Source: Peribacillus simplex
Lineage (GTDB): Bacteria > Bacillota > Bacilli > Bacillales > DSM-1321
Direction of reading: 5' to 3'
Length of the DNA: 64,000 nucleotides
Assembly: GCF_900156045.1 (NCBI RefSeq)
Contig: NZ_FTMX01000001.1
Location: 248,001 to 312,000 of the forward strand
Shown here one piece after another: positions 25,168 to 33,348 of the stretch; position 1 is the stretch's first letter; each line of letters starts with the position of its first letter. The position numbers and the translations under genes are program-made. Under the pieces are notes generated by a model. That model did no database searches and was not told the DNA's origin. It worked only from the letters and a program-made list of their open reading frames with translations.

Positions 25168-26532
25168 ATGAATGTGGATATATTCAGGCAATTATCCGAT
25201 TTTGATAACGTTTTGGTCGTAGATGATAAAGGGATGATCATTTTTTATGATATGGCAGATTTAAATGTCCTAAAAGAGCTTGGGATAAGGCCGGAAGAAT
25301 TCATGGGTAAGAGTGTCACTTCCTTTTATAAAAACATCACGAACGAAAATAGTACGCTGATGAATGTGTTAAGGACGGGAAAGCCGTTATGTAATATAAA
25401 ACAAGAGATGATCACCAAAACGGGAGAGGTCATCGAAACGATCAATTCCACATATCCGATAGCCGAAAACGGTAAAATCATTGGAGCCGTAGAATTCTCT
25501 AAGCGTTTCTTTTCCAAGGATGCCATTCAATATTTGGACAAATATTCGAGCCATAAAATCTTCAGGAGAAATAATACCGTTTATACGGTCGATGATATCA
25601 TTACGGTTAACCCTAAAATGGAAAGCATTAAAGATAAGCTTGGAAGAATTGCACTAACGACCTCAAATGTTTTGATCGTTGGGGAAACGGGCACAGGGAA
25701 AGAACTTATCGCCCAGGCGATCCATAATTTAAGCGATCGATTTGGAAAGCCCTTCATTTCACTTAACTGCAGTGCGGTTCCTGCTAGTTTATGGGAAAGC
25801 ACTTTATTTGGTACGAATAAAGGGAGCTTCACCGGATCGGAAGACATGCCGGGTCTATTCGAACAGGCGGAAGGCGGAACTTTATTTCTGGATGAAATCA
25901 ATTCCCTGGATATTGATCTTCAGGTGAAGCTTCTGAAGGCGATTGAAGAGAAAACGATCAGGAGACTGGGCGGAAAGAAAAATATCCGCTTGGACATTAG
26001 GGTGATTTCAGCAACGAATGAGGTACCGGATATTTTACTGGCGGAGAAACGGTTGCGGGAAGATTTATTCTATAGAATTGGTGTCGTGCAGATTGACTTG
26101 CCAAGCTTGATGGAAAGAAAAGAGGATATAGAAGTCCTTGTTGATCATTATCTGAATTTTTACAACAATACGATGAACATTTATATAGACGGTGTTCAGG
26201 ATGAAGTGCTCCAATGCTTTAAAAGATATCCTTGGCCAGGGAATATCAGGGAATTGAAAAATGCGGTCGAGACGGCATATAATCATGTCCAGTCCAGTAT
26301 AATCACCCTTGATGATATCCCTGGAAGAATCAGAGATTATACGGGAGCTCCAATGGCTGAAGACAATAATCTTAATGTGGATTCCTTAAAGGATGCGGTT
26401 CAGCAATATGAAAAAGAGATCATTGAACGTCAATTGAAAAATTCGAATGGGAAAATTGCGGAATCTGCCAGGCAGCTTGGTATCTCCAAACAATTATTGA
26501 AATATAAAATGGAAAAACATAAATTGCGGTAA
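25168..26532 (+). CDS. Sigma-54-dependent transcriptional activator with PAS domain
   Basis: 454 residues from ATG 25168, chosen because GGAAGGGG precedes it and the 21 extra codons upstream have no ribosome site. PAS sensor at about residues 10-110; AAA+ domain at about 150-385 with Walker A GETGTGKE and Walker B LFLDEI; Fis-type HTH at the end (GKIAESARQLGISKQLLKY). The sigma-54 contact loop reads GSFTGS rather than GAFTGA. It resembles RocR/BkdR. Two sigma-54 promoters downstream carry a shared paired palindrome, the first overlapping this gene's stop codon, so it very likely controls brnQ and both amidohydrolase genes. Signal unknown. Confidence 0.85.
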   Translation: MNVDIFRQLSDFDNVLVVDDKGMIIFYDMADLNVLKELGIRPEEFMGKSVTSFYKNITNENSTLMNVLRTGKPLCNIKQEMITKTGEVIETINSTYPIAENGKIIGAVEFSKRFFSKDAIQYLDKYSSHKIFRRNNTVYTVDDIITVNPKMESIKDKLGRIALTTSNVLIVGETGTGKELIAQAIHNLSDRFGKPFISLNCSAVPASLWESTLFGTNKGSFTGSEDMPGLFEQAEGGTLFLDEINSLDIDLQVKLLKAIEEKTIRRLGGKKNIRLDIRVISATNEVPDILLAEKRLREDLFYRIGVVQIDLPSLMERKEDIEVLVDHYLNFYNNTMNIYIDGVQDEVLQCFKRYPWPGNIRELKNAVETAYNHVQSSIITLDDIPGRIRDYTGAPMAEDNNLNVDSLKDAVQQYEKEIIERQLKNSNGKIAESARQLGISKQLLKYKMEKHKLR

Positions 26533-26565
26533 AAAATTTTTTACGCTAGAGGGAAAAATTTCACC
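26529..26565. promoter_or_regulatory. Candidate enhancer (UAS) copy 1 for the PAS-AAA activator
   Basis: GTAAAAAATTTTTTAC (26529-26544) is a perfect 16-bp palindrome overlapping the activator stop codon. After GCTAGA follows a weaker partner, GGGAAAAATTTCACC (26551-26565). The unit TTTTACGCTAGAGGG is repeated exactly at 29906, upstream of the next sigma-54 promoter. The distance to the promoter at 26694 is about 130-165 bp. Confidence 0.75.
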
Positions 26566-26589
26566 CCTTCTTAATGGATTTTGATAATC

Positions 26590-26634
26590 AAAGGGCCACG
26601 ATTCTATAGGCTAAATAGAATCGTGACCCTTTTT
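26590..26634 (+). terminator. Intrinsic terminator after the sigma-54 activator
   Basis: Stem AAAGGGCCACGATTCTAT pairs with ATAGAATCGTGACCCTTT (one C-A type mismatch), ending in TTTTTG. Confidence 0.88.
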
Positions 26635-26693
26635 GCCTTGTGGGTAGCGTCATCTGCCAGTCATGTTAAAAAATAATTAAAATATTGTTAAGA

Positions 26694-26710
26694 TTGGCAC
26701 GGAATTTGCT
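26694..26710 (+). promoter_or_regulatory. Sigma-54 promoter of brnQ and the YtcJ-like amidohydrolase gene
   Basis: TTGGCACGGAATTTGCT matches the -24/-12 consensus fully and lies 65 bases before the brnQ start. Confidence 0.92.
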
Positions 26711-26775
26711 TACATAAGTGATAGGCGTATTAAAAGAGAGTTTCATTGAGTGATAAAAAAAATAGAGGTGAATGG

Positions 26776-28107
26776 ATGAATACAAACAAGATAGTACGTG
26801 ACAGCCTTATTTTTGGTTTTGCTTTATTTGCCGTATTTTTTGGAGCTGGCAACCTGATTTTTCCTCCGTCGATTGGACTTGCATCAGGGTCGGATTGGCT
26901 TCCGGCGCTAATTGGCTTCATTCTTACGGGAATCATACTCCCTATACTGGGAGTTGTGGCGGTCCTGAATTCAAAAGGGAAATTTGAAGAACTGACAAGG
27001 CCGATAAGCCCCTGGTTTTATAAGGTATACAATCTGGTCGTCATGATAGGGATTGCGATGCTCGTCACTGTACCCCGGACGGCCGCTACCACCCATGAGA
27101 TGGGGGTTCATACATTATTCCCGAATGTGCCATCTTTTGTGACGATGATCGTTTTCTTTGGATTGAATTTTTATTTTGCCAGCGATCGATCCAATCTCAT
27201 TGATAAAGTCGGACAAGTGCTAACGCCTGCACTGTTCGCGATTCTACTTTTTATCGTCATCAAAGGCACATTCGATCCATTGGGGGCGCCTGTAAATACG
27301 GAAATTCAAAATCCGTTTGGCCACTCGTTTTTTAGTGCTTATCAGACGGGTGACGTGTTCACGGGCCTTCTTTGTGCCTCGGTTTTCATTGGCTCGATTG
27401 CAGCAAAAGGATATGCGGAGCCTTCCAAAATGAAGAAAGTGGTCATGAATGGAACCATAGTGGCCGGTTTGGGATTGCTTATCATATACGGAGGGCTTCT
27501 GTATATCGGCGCTACAGGCAGCGGGTTATTCCCAAATGACATGGATAGTGCGCAGCTGGTGACGGGCCTGGTTTATAATCTGCTTGGTGATTACGGCACC
27601 ATTGCATTGGCTATAGCGGTTTCATTAGCGTGCCTTACCACCTCGATTGGAATAACTGCTTCGATAGCAGACTTCCTTAGCGGGTTGACGAAGCAAAGAG
27701 TGAGTTACCGCAATTGTGTGATCGTCGTTTGTGCCACTGGGGTGTTGATGGGGCTAATGGGTGTCGAAAAGATCATCGATTACTCCGTACCGTTATTCAT
27801 GGGAATTTACCCTGTATCGATTGTGATTGTCTTACTTGGCGTTTTCCGCAGATACATACCAAACGCGGGAGCCTATAAGGGGGCGGTCCTGGCCACTTTC
27901 ATCATCAGTTTATGCGAAACATTGGAAAGCATCGGCGTCCATATGGGATTCATGAATGATTTCATTTCCATCATTCCATTCAGTTCGTATGGGTTTGCAT
28001 GGCTCATTCCGGCAGTACTGGGATTCGTGGCAGGAACGTTCATCCACGGAAAACAGGCTCAGGGAATTCCTTCAAGCCCCATGAATGGCGAAAACCATTC
28101 ATCTTAA
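26776..28107 (+). CDS. brnQ: Branched-chain amino acid transport system II carrier protein
   Basis: 443 residues, about 12 membrane helices, LIV-II (LIVCS) family. The N-terminal GFALFAVFFGAGNLIFPPSIG is diagnostic. These are Na+- or H+-coupled importers of leucine, isoleucine and valine. ATG 26776 has GAGGTG upstream; an earlier in-frame TTG at 26746 does not. Control by a sigma-54 promoter and linkage to two amidohydrolases suggest a role in using branched-chain or N-substituted amino acids as nutrient. Confidence 0.9.
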   Translation: MNTNKIVRDSLIFGFALFAVFFGAGNLIFPPSIGLASGSDWLPALIGFILTGIILPILGVVAVLNSKGKFEELTRPISPWFYKVYNLVVMIGIAMLVTVPRTAATTHEMGVHTLFPNVPSFVTMIVFFGLNFYFASDRSNLIDKVGQVLTPALFAILLFIVIKGTFDPLGAPVNTEIQNPFGHSFFSAYQTGDVFTGLLCASVFIGSIAAKGYAEPSKMKKVVMNGTIVAGLGLLIIYGGLLYIGATGSGLFPNDMDSAQLVTGLVYNLLGDYGTIALAIAVSLACLTTSIGITASIADFLSGLTKQRVSYRNCVIVVCATGVLMGLMGVEKIIDYSVPLFMGIYPVSIVIVLLGVFRRYIPNAGAYKGAVLATFIISLCETLESIGVHMGFMNDFISIIPFSSYGFAWLIPAVLGFVAGTFIHGKQAQGIPSSPMNGENHSS

Positions 28108-28194
28108 ATGTTTTGAAACGCCATAAGTTTTAATGTGGTAAATGAATGGTTAAGATTTCATCATTTGATTTTACTTATTAAGGAGAGGGAAAGT

Positions 28195-29820
28195 ATGAAT
28201 GAGAATAAACGAAATATGAATTTTATTTATATAAATGGAAAAATATTTACATCGAATCCAAAACAACCTTATGCGAGTGCCATGGTTGTACGTAATGGGC
28301 GCATCGAGTGGGTTGGAGAACAGTCAGAGACAGATGGAATGAATGGGGAACGGATCGATCTCCTGGGGCGGCGGGTACTTCCCGGACTAATTGATGCACA
28401 TCTGCATCCGCTATTTTTAGCTAAGGCAGCCAAGCAAATTCCCTGTATGCCCCCTGTCGTTGAATCGATTGAGGATTTGATCAAGGCCGTTCGTGAACAG
28501 TGTAAATCCCATAATTCAGGGGATTGGATTGAAAGCTGGGGATATGATGAAGGGAAATTGACGGAAGGACGGTCTCCTTCACGCTACGATTTGGATAGGG
28601 CGACAACGGATGTCCCTGTTGTCATAACGCGGACCTGCGGCCATATTATCGTCGTCAACAGCAAGGCATTGGAATTGGCCGGTATCACGAAGGACACGCC
28701 AAATCCAGCAGGGGGGGAGATTGACAGGGATTCAGAAGGGGAGCCGACAGGGATATTACGGGAAAATGCAAAAGAATTGGTCAATAAAGTGATGCCGGTT
28801 CAAACATTTGAGGAAGAAACAGATACTCTTGCCGAACTGAGTCCCAAATTATTATCTCATGGGATTACGGCAATCACTGAACTCCTGGCAAGGACCCAGC
28901 CGATCGATTACTTGGATATGTATAGGGCAGCAAGCGAAAAGGGCTTAATGCAACGTACAGTTTTATACTACATTTGGGAAGATATGAAGAATGATATGAT
29001 CCTGGATAAGGGTAAAACAAACAGAGAAAGCCAGAATCATATAGGCGGGGTTAAGTTATTCTCGGATGGCAGTGTGTCAGGTCAAACGGCGTGGGTCGAT
29101 CCGCCATTTTTAGGGGAAGAAAAGAACCATGGCATACAGATGACATCAGAGGCAGAGTTGTTAAGTGCAGCTGAGGCAGCCAGGAAAAACAATATTCAAT
29201 TGGTCATACATGCAATGGGGGAGCAAGCGATCGATTTAATCGTGAATACCTTTTACGGAAAAACGGGATGGATCGCGGATGGTCCATCGATAAGGATCGA
29301 ACATGCAGCCATGCCTACAAAGCAAGCACTTCAGCGGGCAGCTGAAACGGGTATCGCATTTGTTCCCCAACCAATCTTTTTATATGCCGAAATAGAAAGC
29401 TACCTTAATAATCTGGGTGCAGATCGCACAAGGCGAACCTACCCCATCCAATCCATGTTAGAAGCAGGCATTAAACTGGCATTCTCTTCCGATGCACCTG
29501 CAACGGCATGGGTCGACCCGGTCAATCCGTTCGTTGGAATCAAGGCAGCCGTAACTCGCGTCGCCTATGACGGTACGGACACAGGTCAGGATCAGCGTGT
29601 AGATGTGCCTACCGCGATTACACTATATACAAGGGCCGCTCAGGAGATAACGAGAATCCCCGATGTCGGCCAGCTCACTCCGGGCTATCATGCAGATTTC
29701 ATTGTGCTTGACCAAGATATTTTGGCGATCAGACCGGAGGAAATCGATAGGATTACAGTGGAAGAAACCTATATGGGAGGTTCCTTGGTTTATCAAAAAG
29801 AAAGGACGCTAACTAAATAG
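28195..29820 (+). CDS. Amidohydrolase family protein (YtcJ/AepA type)
   Basis: 541 residues from ATG 28195 (AAGGAGAGGG upstream). Metal-dependent TIM-barrel hydrolase of the amidohydrolase-3 group: the first metal-binding HxH in LPGLIDAHLHPLF, a candidate His in CGHIIVVN, KLFSDGSVSGQTAW, His in LVIHAMGEQA, IEHAAMP, and the final Asp in LAFSSDAPA. The family hydrolyses amide or N-acyl bonds; the substrate is not known. It lies 87 bases after brnQ without a terminator, so it shares the sigma-54 promoter at 26694. Confidence 0.82.
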   Translation: MNENKRNMNFIYINGKIFTSNPKQPYASAMVVRNGRIEWVGEQSETDGMNGERIDLLGRRVLPGLIDAHLHPLFLAKAAKQIPCMPPVVESIEDLIKAVREQCKSHNSGDWIESWGYDEGKLTEGRSPSRYDLDRATTDVPVVITRTCGHIIVVNSKALELAGITKDTPNPAGGEIDRDSEGEPTGILRENAKELVNKVMPVQTFEEETDTLAELSPKLLSHGITAITELLARTQPIDYLDMYRAASEKGLMQRTVLYYIWEDMKNDMILDKGKTNRESQNHIGGVKLFSDGSVSGQTAWVDPPFLGEEKNHGIQMTSEAELLSAAEAARKNNIQLVIHAMGEQAIDLIVNTFYGKTGWIADGPSIRIEHAAMPTKQALQRAAETGIAFVPQPIFLYAEIESYLNNLGADRTRRTYPIQSMLEAGIKLAFSSDAPATAWVDPVNPFVGIKAAVTRVAYDGTDTGQDQRVDVPTAITLYTRAAQEITRIPDVGQLTPGYHADFIVLDQDILAIRPEEIDRITVEETYMGGSLVYQKERTLTK

Positions 29821-29827
29821 AAGAAAT

Positions 29828-29873
29828 AGGGACGAAAAGGGGGCGGGTTTCCTTTTCGTTCCTTTCGCTTTCT
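29828..29873 (+). terminator. Intrinsic terminator after the YtcJ-like gene
   Basis: Stem AGGGACGAAAAGG/CCTTTTCGTTCCT around a ten-base loop, followed by a T/C-rich run. It separates this unit from the next sigma-54 promoter. Confidence 0.75.
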
Positions 29874-29894
29874 TGGTATGGATGGTCAATAATA

Positions 29895-29932
29895 GTAAAA
29901 AAAATTTTACGCTAGAGGGTAAAAATTTTTAC
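29895..29932. promoter_or_regulatory. Candidate enhancer (UAS) copy 2 for the PAS-AAA activator
   Basis: GTAAAAAAAATTTTAC (29895-29910) and the perfect palindrome GTAAAAATTTTTAC (29919-29932) flank GCTAGAGG, the same layout and linker as at 26529. Centre spacing is about 23 bp, roughly two helical turns. It lies 120-155 bp upstream of the sigma-54 promoter at 30050. Confidence 0.78.
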
Positions 29933-30049
29933 ACTTCCATGCGAGGAAGCCTTGGAATCGATGTTGCCGTTTGATTGTATAAGACGAAAAGGGGTTGCTG
30001 AAATCCTTTTGTTCAAGGAGCGGGCAGGTTAATTGCAGGAAATTAATAA

Positions 30050-30066
30050 TTGGCACACAACTTGCT
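30050..30066 (+). promoter_or_regulatory. Sigma-54 promoter of the M20 amidohydrolase gene
   Basis: TTGGCACACAACTTGCT is a full -24/-12 match ending 51 bases before the start codon. Confidence 0.92.
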
Positions 30067-30117
30067 GATTTACTGGATGGATAGATCTTATAGTTCATAT
30101 TGGAGGAGGAAATGGTC

Positions 30118-31293
30118 ATGCAAAGTTTGAAGTTATATCCGGAAATAAAAAGTGTAAGAGAAGATGTAATTGCTTGGCGACGTCATCTTCACCAGCATCC
30201 GGAATTATCCTATCAAGAAGAGAAGACATCGCAATTCGTATACGAAACCCTGTTGTCATTTGGAAACCTGGAAGTTACTCGTCCGACAAAATACAGTGTG
30301 ATGGCCCGCTTGATTGGTACACAGCCAGGAAAAACATTAGGCATCCGTGCAGACATGGATGCACTGCCGATCGAGGAAGAGAACTCTTTCGATTTTAAAT
30401 CCAAAACACCAGGTGTCATGCATGCTTGCGGTCACGATGGTCATACGGCGATGCTTCTTGGTACGGCGAAAATCCTTTCCGGAATGAAACATAGCCTGAA
30501 AGGTGAAGTCCGCTTCTTTTTTCAGCATGCCGAAGAGTATTTTCCTGGGGGAGCGCAGGAAATGGTAGATGCAGGCGTTATGGAAGGTGTGGATATCGTG
30601 ATAGGTGCCCACCTCATGTCCACCTTTGAAGTCGGGAAAGTTGGCATCGTGTATGGACCGATGATGGCTGCGCCGGATGGGTTCTTTCTGACCATTAAAG
30701 GAAAGGGTGGCCACGGTTCTGCACCTCATGAAACGATTGACAGCATCGCGATCGGTGCCCAGGTCGTTACGAATCTTCAGTATATTGTGTCCCGCAATAC
30801 AGATCCCTTGGACAACTTGGTTCTCTCCATCGGAAAGTTCGTTGGAGGGGAAGCGGCCAATGTCATTGCAAACTCCGTAGAGATCAGCGGGACGGTTCGA
30901 AGTTTTGATTTGAAATTCCGGGGATCCATGCCAATTCTTATGGAAAGGATAATCAAAGGCATTACGGAAGCACATGGTGCCTCTTATGAATTTAACTATC
31001 TTACTGGATATCGGCCAGTCATAAATGACAATGAAGTCAGCAAGCTCATTGAAGAAACCGTCTGTGAAGTTTATGGAGAACATTCGGTCGACCATCAAAA
31101 ACCCACGATGGGGGCTGAGGACTTTTCGGCTTTCCAACAGAAAGCACCTAGCAATTATTTTTTGATAGGAGCAGGGAATAAGAAAAAGGGAATCACCTAT
31201 CCCCACCATCATCCGCGTTTTACTTTTGACGAAGATGCCATGGAGTACGGTGTTAACATTTTTATCCATGCTGTTCAAAAGATTTTAGGATAG
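30118..31293 (+). CDS. M20 family metallopeptidase / N-acyl-L-amino acid amidohydrolase
   Basis: 391 residues. Two-zinc hydrolase of the M20D (hippurate hydrolase/aminoacylase) group: RRHLHQHPELSYQE at the N-terminus, GIRADMDALPI, HACGHDGHTAMLLG with metal His/Asp, QHAEEYFPGGAQEM with the catalytic Glu pair, and MGAEDFSAF near the C-terminus. It removes acyl groups from amino acids in the cytoplasm. ATG 30118 is preferred over 30112 because GGAGGAGG ends nine bases before it. The gene has its own sigma-54 promoter and enhancer. With brnQ upstream, release of branched-chain amino acids from N-acyl forms is a reasonable but unproven role. Confidence 0.87.
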   Translation: MQSLKLYPEIKSVREDVIAWRRHLHQHPELSYQEEKTSQFVYETLLSFGNLEVTRPTKYSVMARLIGTQPGKTLGIRADMDALPIEEENSFDFKSKTPGVMHACGHDGHTAMLLGTAKILSGMKHSLKGEVRFFFQHAEEYFPGGAQEMVDAGVMEGVDIVIGAHLMSTFEVGKVGIVYGPMMAAPDGFFLTIKGKGGHGSAPHETIDSIAIGAQVVTNLQYIVSRNTDPLDNLVLSIGKFVGGEAANVIANSVEISGTVRSFDLKFRGSMPILMERIIKGITEAHGASYEFNYLTGYRPVINDNEVSKLIEETVCEVYGEHSVDHQKPTMGAEDFSAFQQKAPSNYFLIGAGNKKKGITYPHHHPRFTFDEDAMEYGVNIFIHAVQKILG

Positions 31294-31379
31294 AATTAAA
31301 TGAGCGGCCCGGTCCACCCGGGATAAGGAAAAAAGAACTAGATTAACGAAAGGACTTTTTACCAATATAAATACAAGCG

Positions 31380-31438
31380 CCTTCGCTGACCGTTTACCCT
31401 CCTATCAGGGTTTGGTTTCGCGAAGGTATTTTAATTTA
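31380..31438 (+). terminator. Two-tier hairpin after the M20 gene
   Basis: Outer stem CCTTCGC/GCGAAGG encloses an inner stem ACCCT/AGGGT; TATTTTAATTT follows. It probably terminates the M20 transcript; the branched form is unusual for a plain terminator. Confidence 0.6.
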
Positions 31439-31448
31439 GAAGGGCATA

Positions 31449-31477
31449 TTGACATATTCCCCTTCATAAACTGTTAT
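31449..31477 (+). promoter_or_regulatory. Sigma-A promoter before a 17-codon frame
   Basis: TTGACA (31449) and TGTTAT (31472) are separated by 17 bases. Transcription would start near 31485 and run through a short frame at 31522 toward the DUF975 gene. Confidence 0.6.
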
Positions 31478-31521
31478 GGAACAAACAAGCCAGTAGACCA
31501 AAGGCAAGAAAGGAGTTGATC

Positions 31522-31575
31522 ATGGTTGCTCGAAACCGGTTTAACCGCTTGACTCTATCCGTGTGTGCTTTCTAG
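31522..31575 (+). CDS. Possible 17-residue leader peptide upstream of the DUF975 gene
   Basis: ATG 31522 is eight bases after AAAGGAG and 37 bases after the predicted transcription start. It encodes MVARNRFNRLTLSVCAF. Promoter, ribosome site and start fit together, but a frame this short can occur by chance. If translated it is more likely a regulatory leader than an effector protein. An 8-bp stem (TTCTGAAT/ATTCAGAA) lies between it and the next gene. Confidence 0.35.
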   Translation: MVARNRFNRLTLSVCAF

Positions 31576-31715
31576 GAATATAAGCCCACGATTAGCGATA
31601 TTATGTTAAAATACAACGTGCGATTTAGACAACAAATAAATAGTGGTTTTTCTGAATCAATGAAAAAGGAACATTCAGAATTCCGCCATTAAAAAAAGGG
31701 GAGTTAAAACAGAGT

Positions 31716-32396
31716 ATGAGAATCTCAGAATTAAAGAGGAAAGCCCTTCAGTCATTGGGAGGTAAATGGGGAGTAACTGTTTCGCTTATGTTGCTTTTGT
31801 TCTTGATCAACCTCGTTTTACCTTTAATTGTCGAAGTGATCGGAAGCGGTGGGTTTTCACAATGGCTCATGCAGGAAGAAGCACCATTATGGACTGATAT
31901 CTTCAGCATGGTCTTTTCCATTGCCCTAATCCCGCTTACCATTTCAACCACATGGTTCTACCTGAATTTGGTTAGGGAAGGAAACCCTGATATTCCAGAA
32001 GTATTCGCAATCTATAAAGATGGAAAAACCTCTTTCAAGCTTATTGGGGCATCCATCTTACAAGCAATTTTCATTTTTTTATGGTCATTATTATTAATCA
32101 TTCCGGGTATCATCAAGGCTATCGCTTATTCGCAGCAGTTTTTCTTATTGAAGGATCATCCTGAATACACGGTGCTTGAAGCCATTACAGAGAGCAGAAA
32201 AAGAATGAAGGGCTTAAAATGGAAGTATTTCCTTATGCACCTAAGCTTCATCGGTTGGGGCATCCTTTGCATGTTCACGCTGGGAATTGGTTTACTATGG
32301 TTGATTCCTTATGCAGGAACAACAACTGCTGCATTCTATAACGAATTAATCGTGCCACAAGAAGATATTGACGACGATCAACAAATAGAGGGATAA
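31716..32396 (+). CDS. DUF975 family integral membrane protein
   Basis: 226 residues. The N-terminal MRISELKRKALQSLGGKWG motif and about five membrane helices (for example residues 20-45, 60-90, 112-140) fit the DUF975 family, whose function is not established. The ribosome site GGGGAG lies about 12 bases before ATG, rather far. A terminator follows within ten bases of the stop. The upstream short frame at 31522 may be part of its leader. Confidence 0.75.
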   Translation: MRISELKRKALQSLGGKWGVTVSLMLLLFLINLVLPLIVEVIGSGGFSQWLMQEEAPLWTDIFSMVFSIALIPLTISTTWFYLNLVREGNPDIPEVFAIYKDGKTSFKLIGASILQAIFIFLWSLLLIIPGIIKAIAYSQQFFLLKDHPEYTVLEAITESRKRMKGLKWKYFLMHLSFIGWGILCMFTLGIGLLWLIPYAGTTTAAFYNELIVPQEDIDDDQQIEG

Positions 32397-32402
32397 AAGA
32401 TC

Positions 32403-32431
32403 AACCGATAGCAAATGGCTATCGGTTTTTT
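32403..32431 (+). terminator. Intrinsic terminator after the DUF975 gene
   Basis: Perfect 10-bp stem AACCGATAGC/GCTATCGGTT with a five-base loop and a T-run. Confidence 0.92.
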
Positions 32432-32519
32432 ATTCCCGATTCCCCTTAAAAAGGTTAAATTGTTCATTTTTCCTGGTGTATAATAGAATATTGAGAATGC
32501 CATTTAGGGGGATTACATA

Positions 32520-32702
32520 GTGAGTAGTGGTTTTAATATTGCCGATATGATATACCAATTGATTTGCCTTGTATTTCTAATCCTGATCATTGTTGGGACC
32601 GTATCTCTTTTCCGTTCCATGAAGCAACGTAAAACCAGACTGGATATCATGGAAAAGAAAATGGATGATTTACATGAAATGATTAAAAGGGGTAAAAATT
32701 GA
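32520..32702 (+). CDS. Small membrane protein, DUF4083 type
   Basis: 60 residues from GTG 32520, with TTAGGGGGA eight bases upstream. One membrane helix (about residues 10-32) is followed by a basic, helical tail (MKQRKTRLDIMEKKMDDLHEMI) that could form a coiled coil. This fits DUF4083 proteins of bacilli; the function is unknown. It is flanked by terminators and so is a single-gene unit. Confidence 0.68.
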   Translation: MSSGFNIADMIYQLICLVFLILIIVGTVSLFRSMKQRKTRLDIMEKKMDDLHEMIKRGKN

Positions 32703-32726
32703 CGGCAGCATCGTGCAGCGGTTCAG

Positions 32727-32772
32727 ACTGCAGGCAACTCGAAGAATAACGAGTTTGCCTGCAGTTTTTTTA
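32727..32772 (+). terminator. Intrinsic terminator after the DUF4083 gene
   Basis: Stem ACTGCAGGCAACTCG with CGAGTTTGCCTGCAGT (one bulge), then seven T residues. Confidence 0.9.
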
Positions 32773-32776
32773 TTTA

Positions 32777-32905
32777 AAAAACGTTCCAGTTGATTTCAGA
32801 AATCCGCTCCCTTTCCGCCGACTGTCTGCCAAGCCTCATCAAAGCAAGCATCTAGCAGGTCTCGGCTAGCCAGTTATTCGGCAGGAGTGTCGTAAATTTC
32901 TTCAA
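32777..32905. repeat. Dispersed repeat, family B, copy 1
   Basis: The stretch from AAACGTTCCAGTTGATTTCAG to GGCAGGAGTGTCGTAAATTTC reads, with an insertion in the middle, as the reverse complement of 48083-48163. Shared blocks include CTTTCCGCCGACT, CGGCTAG.CAGTT and TTCGGCAGGAGTGTCG. It is noncoding. The remaining gap to 33330 holds nothing I can identify. Confidence 0.7.
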
Positions 32906-33348
32906 TCCAGTAACTGGACAGCTGCTTGTGCAGCTGTTTTCTCTATGCAGTGGAGGCATTCCGGTTCACACTCCGGCAATTATAAAAATAATCTATATTG
33001 AAATAACTTAGTGAAAAGTACTGTCTCCGAATTTGAAAAGGAGGGTTGGATTTTGAGCATCAATTGAGAGACATAAAAAAATAGAAAAAGAAAGTGAATT
33101 GTAAAAAATAAGCAGTTTTACATAGGGTTGTTGGGATTGTGGTGCAAATTTCATGTAAGGCTGCTGGTATGGAAGATGCATGGTTTGTTGCGGCGTTTTA
33201 CCCTATAATGGAATAGATGTGTATTTAAGGATTCGTGAAAAAGTCTATCAGGAATGCTCGACCCTATAACAAATCGACGGAGATGGAGAATGCTGAACAT
33301 TCGATCCTTTTGTTAGGTAACTTTTGAGAAGTGGGAGGAGTCGGTATC
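32906..33348. other. Intergenic stretch without recognised features
   Basis: A/T-rich upstream region of the P450 gene. CAGCTGCTTGTGCAGCTG near 32920 is a short inverted repeat. A weak TTTACCCTATAATGG near 33200 could be the P450 -10 region. No gene is supported. Confidence 0.5.

Noticed and set aside
30337..31278. Long antisense frame (313 codons) opposite the M20 gene
   Set aside because: No ribosome site or recognisable domain; it mirrors the codon structure of a clearly conserved metallopeptidase on the other strand.
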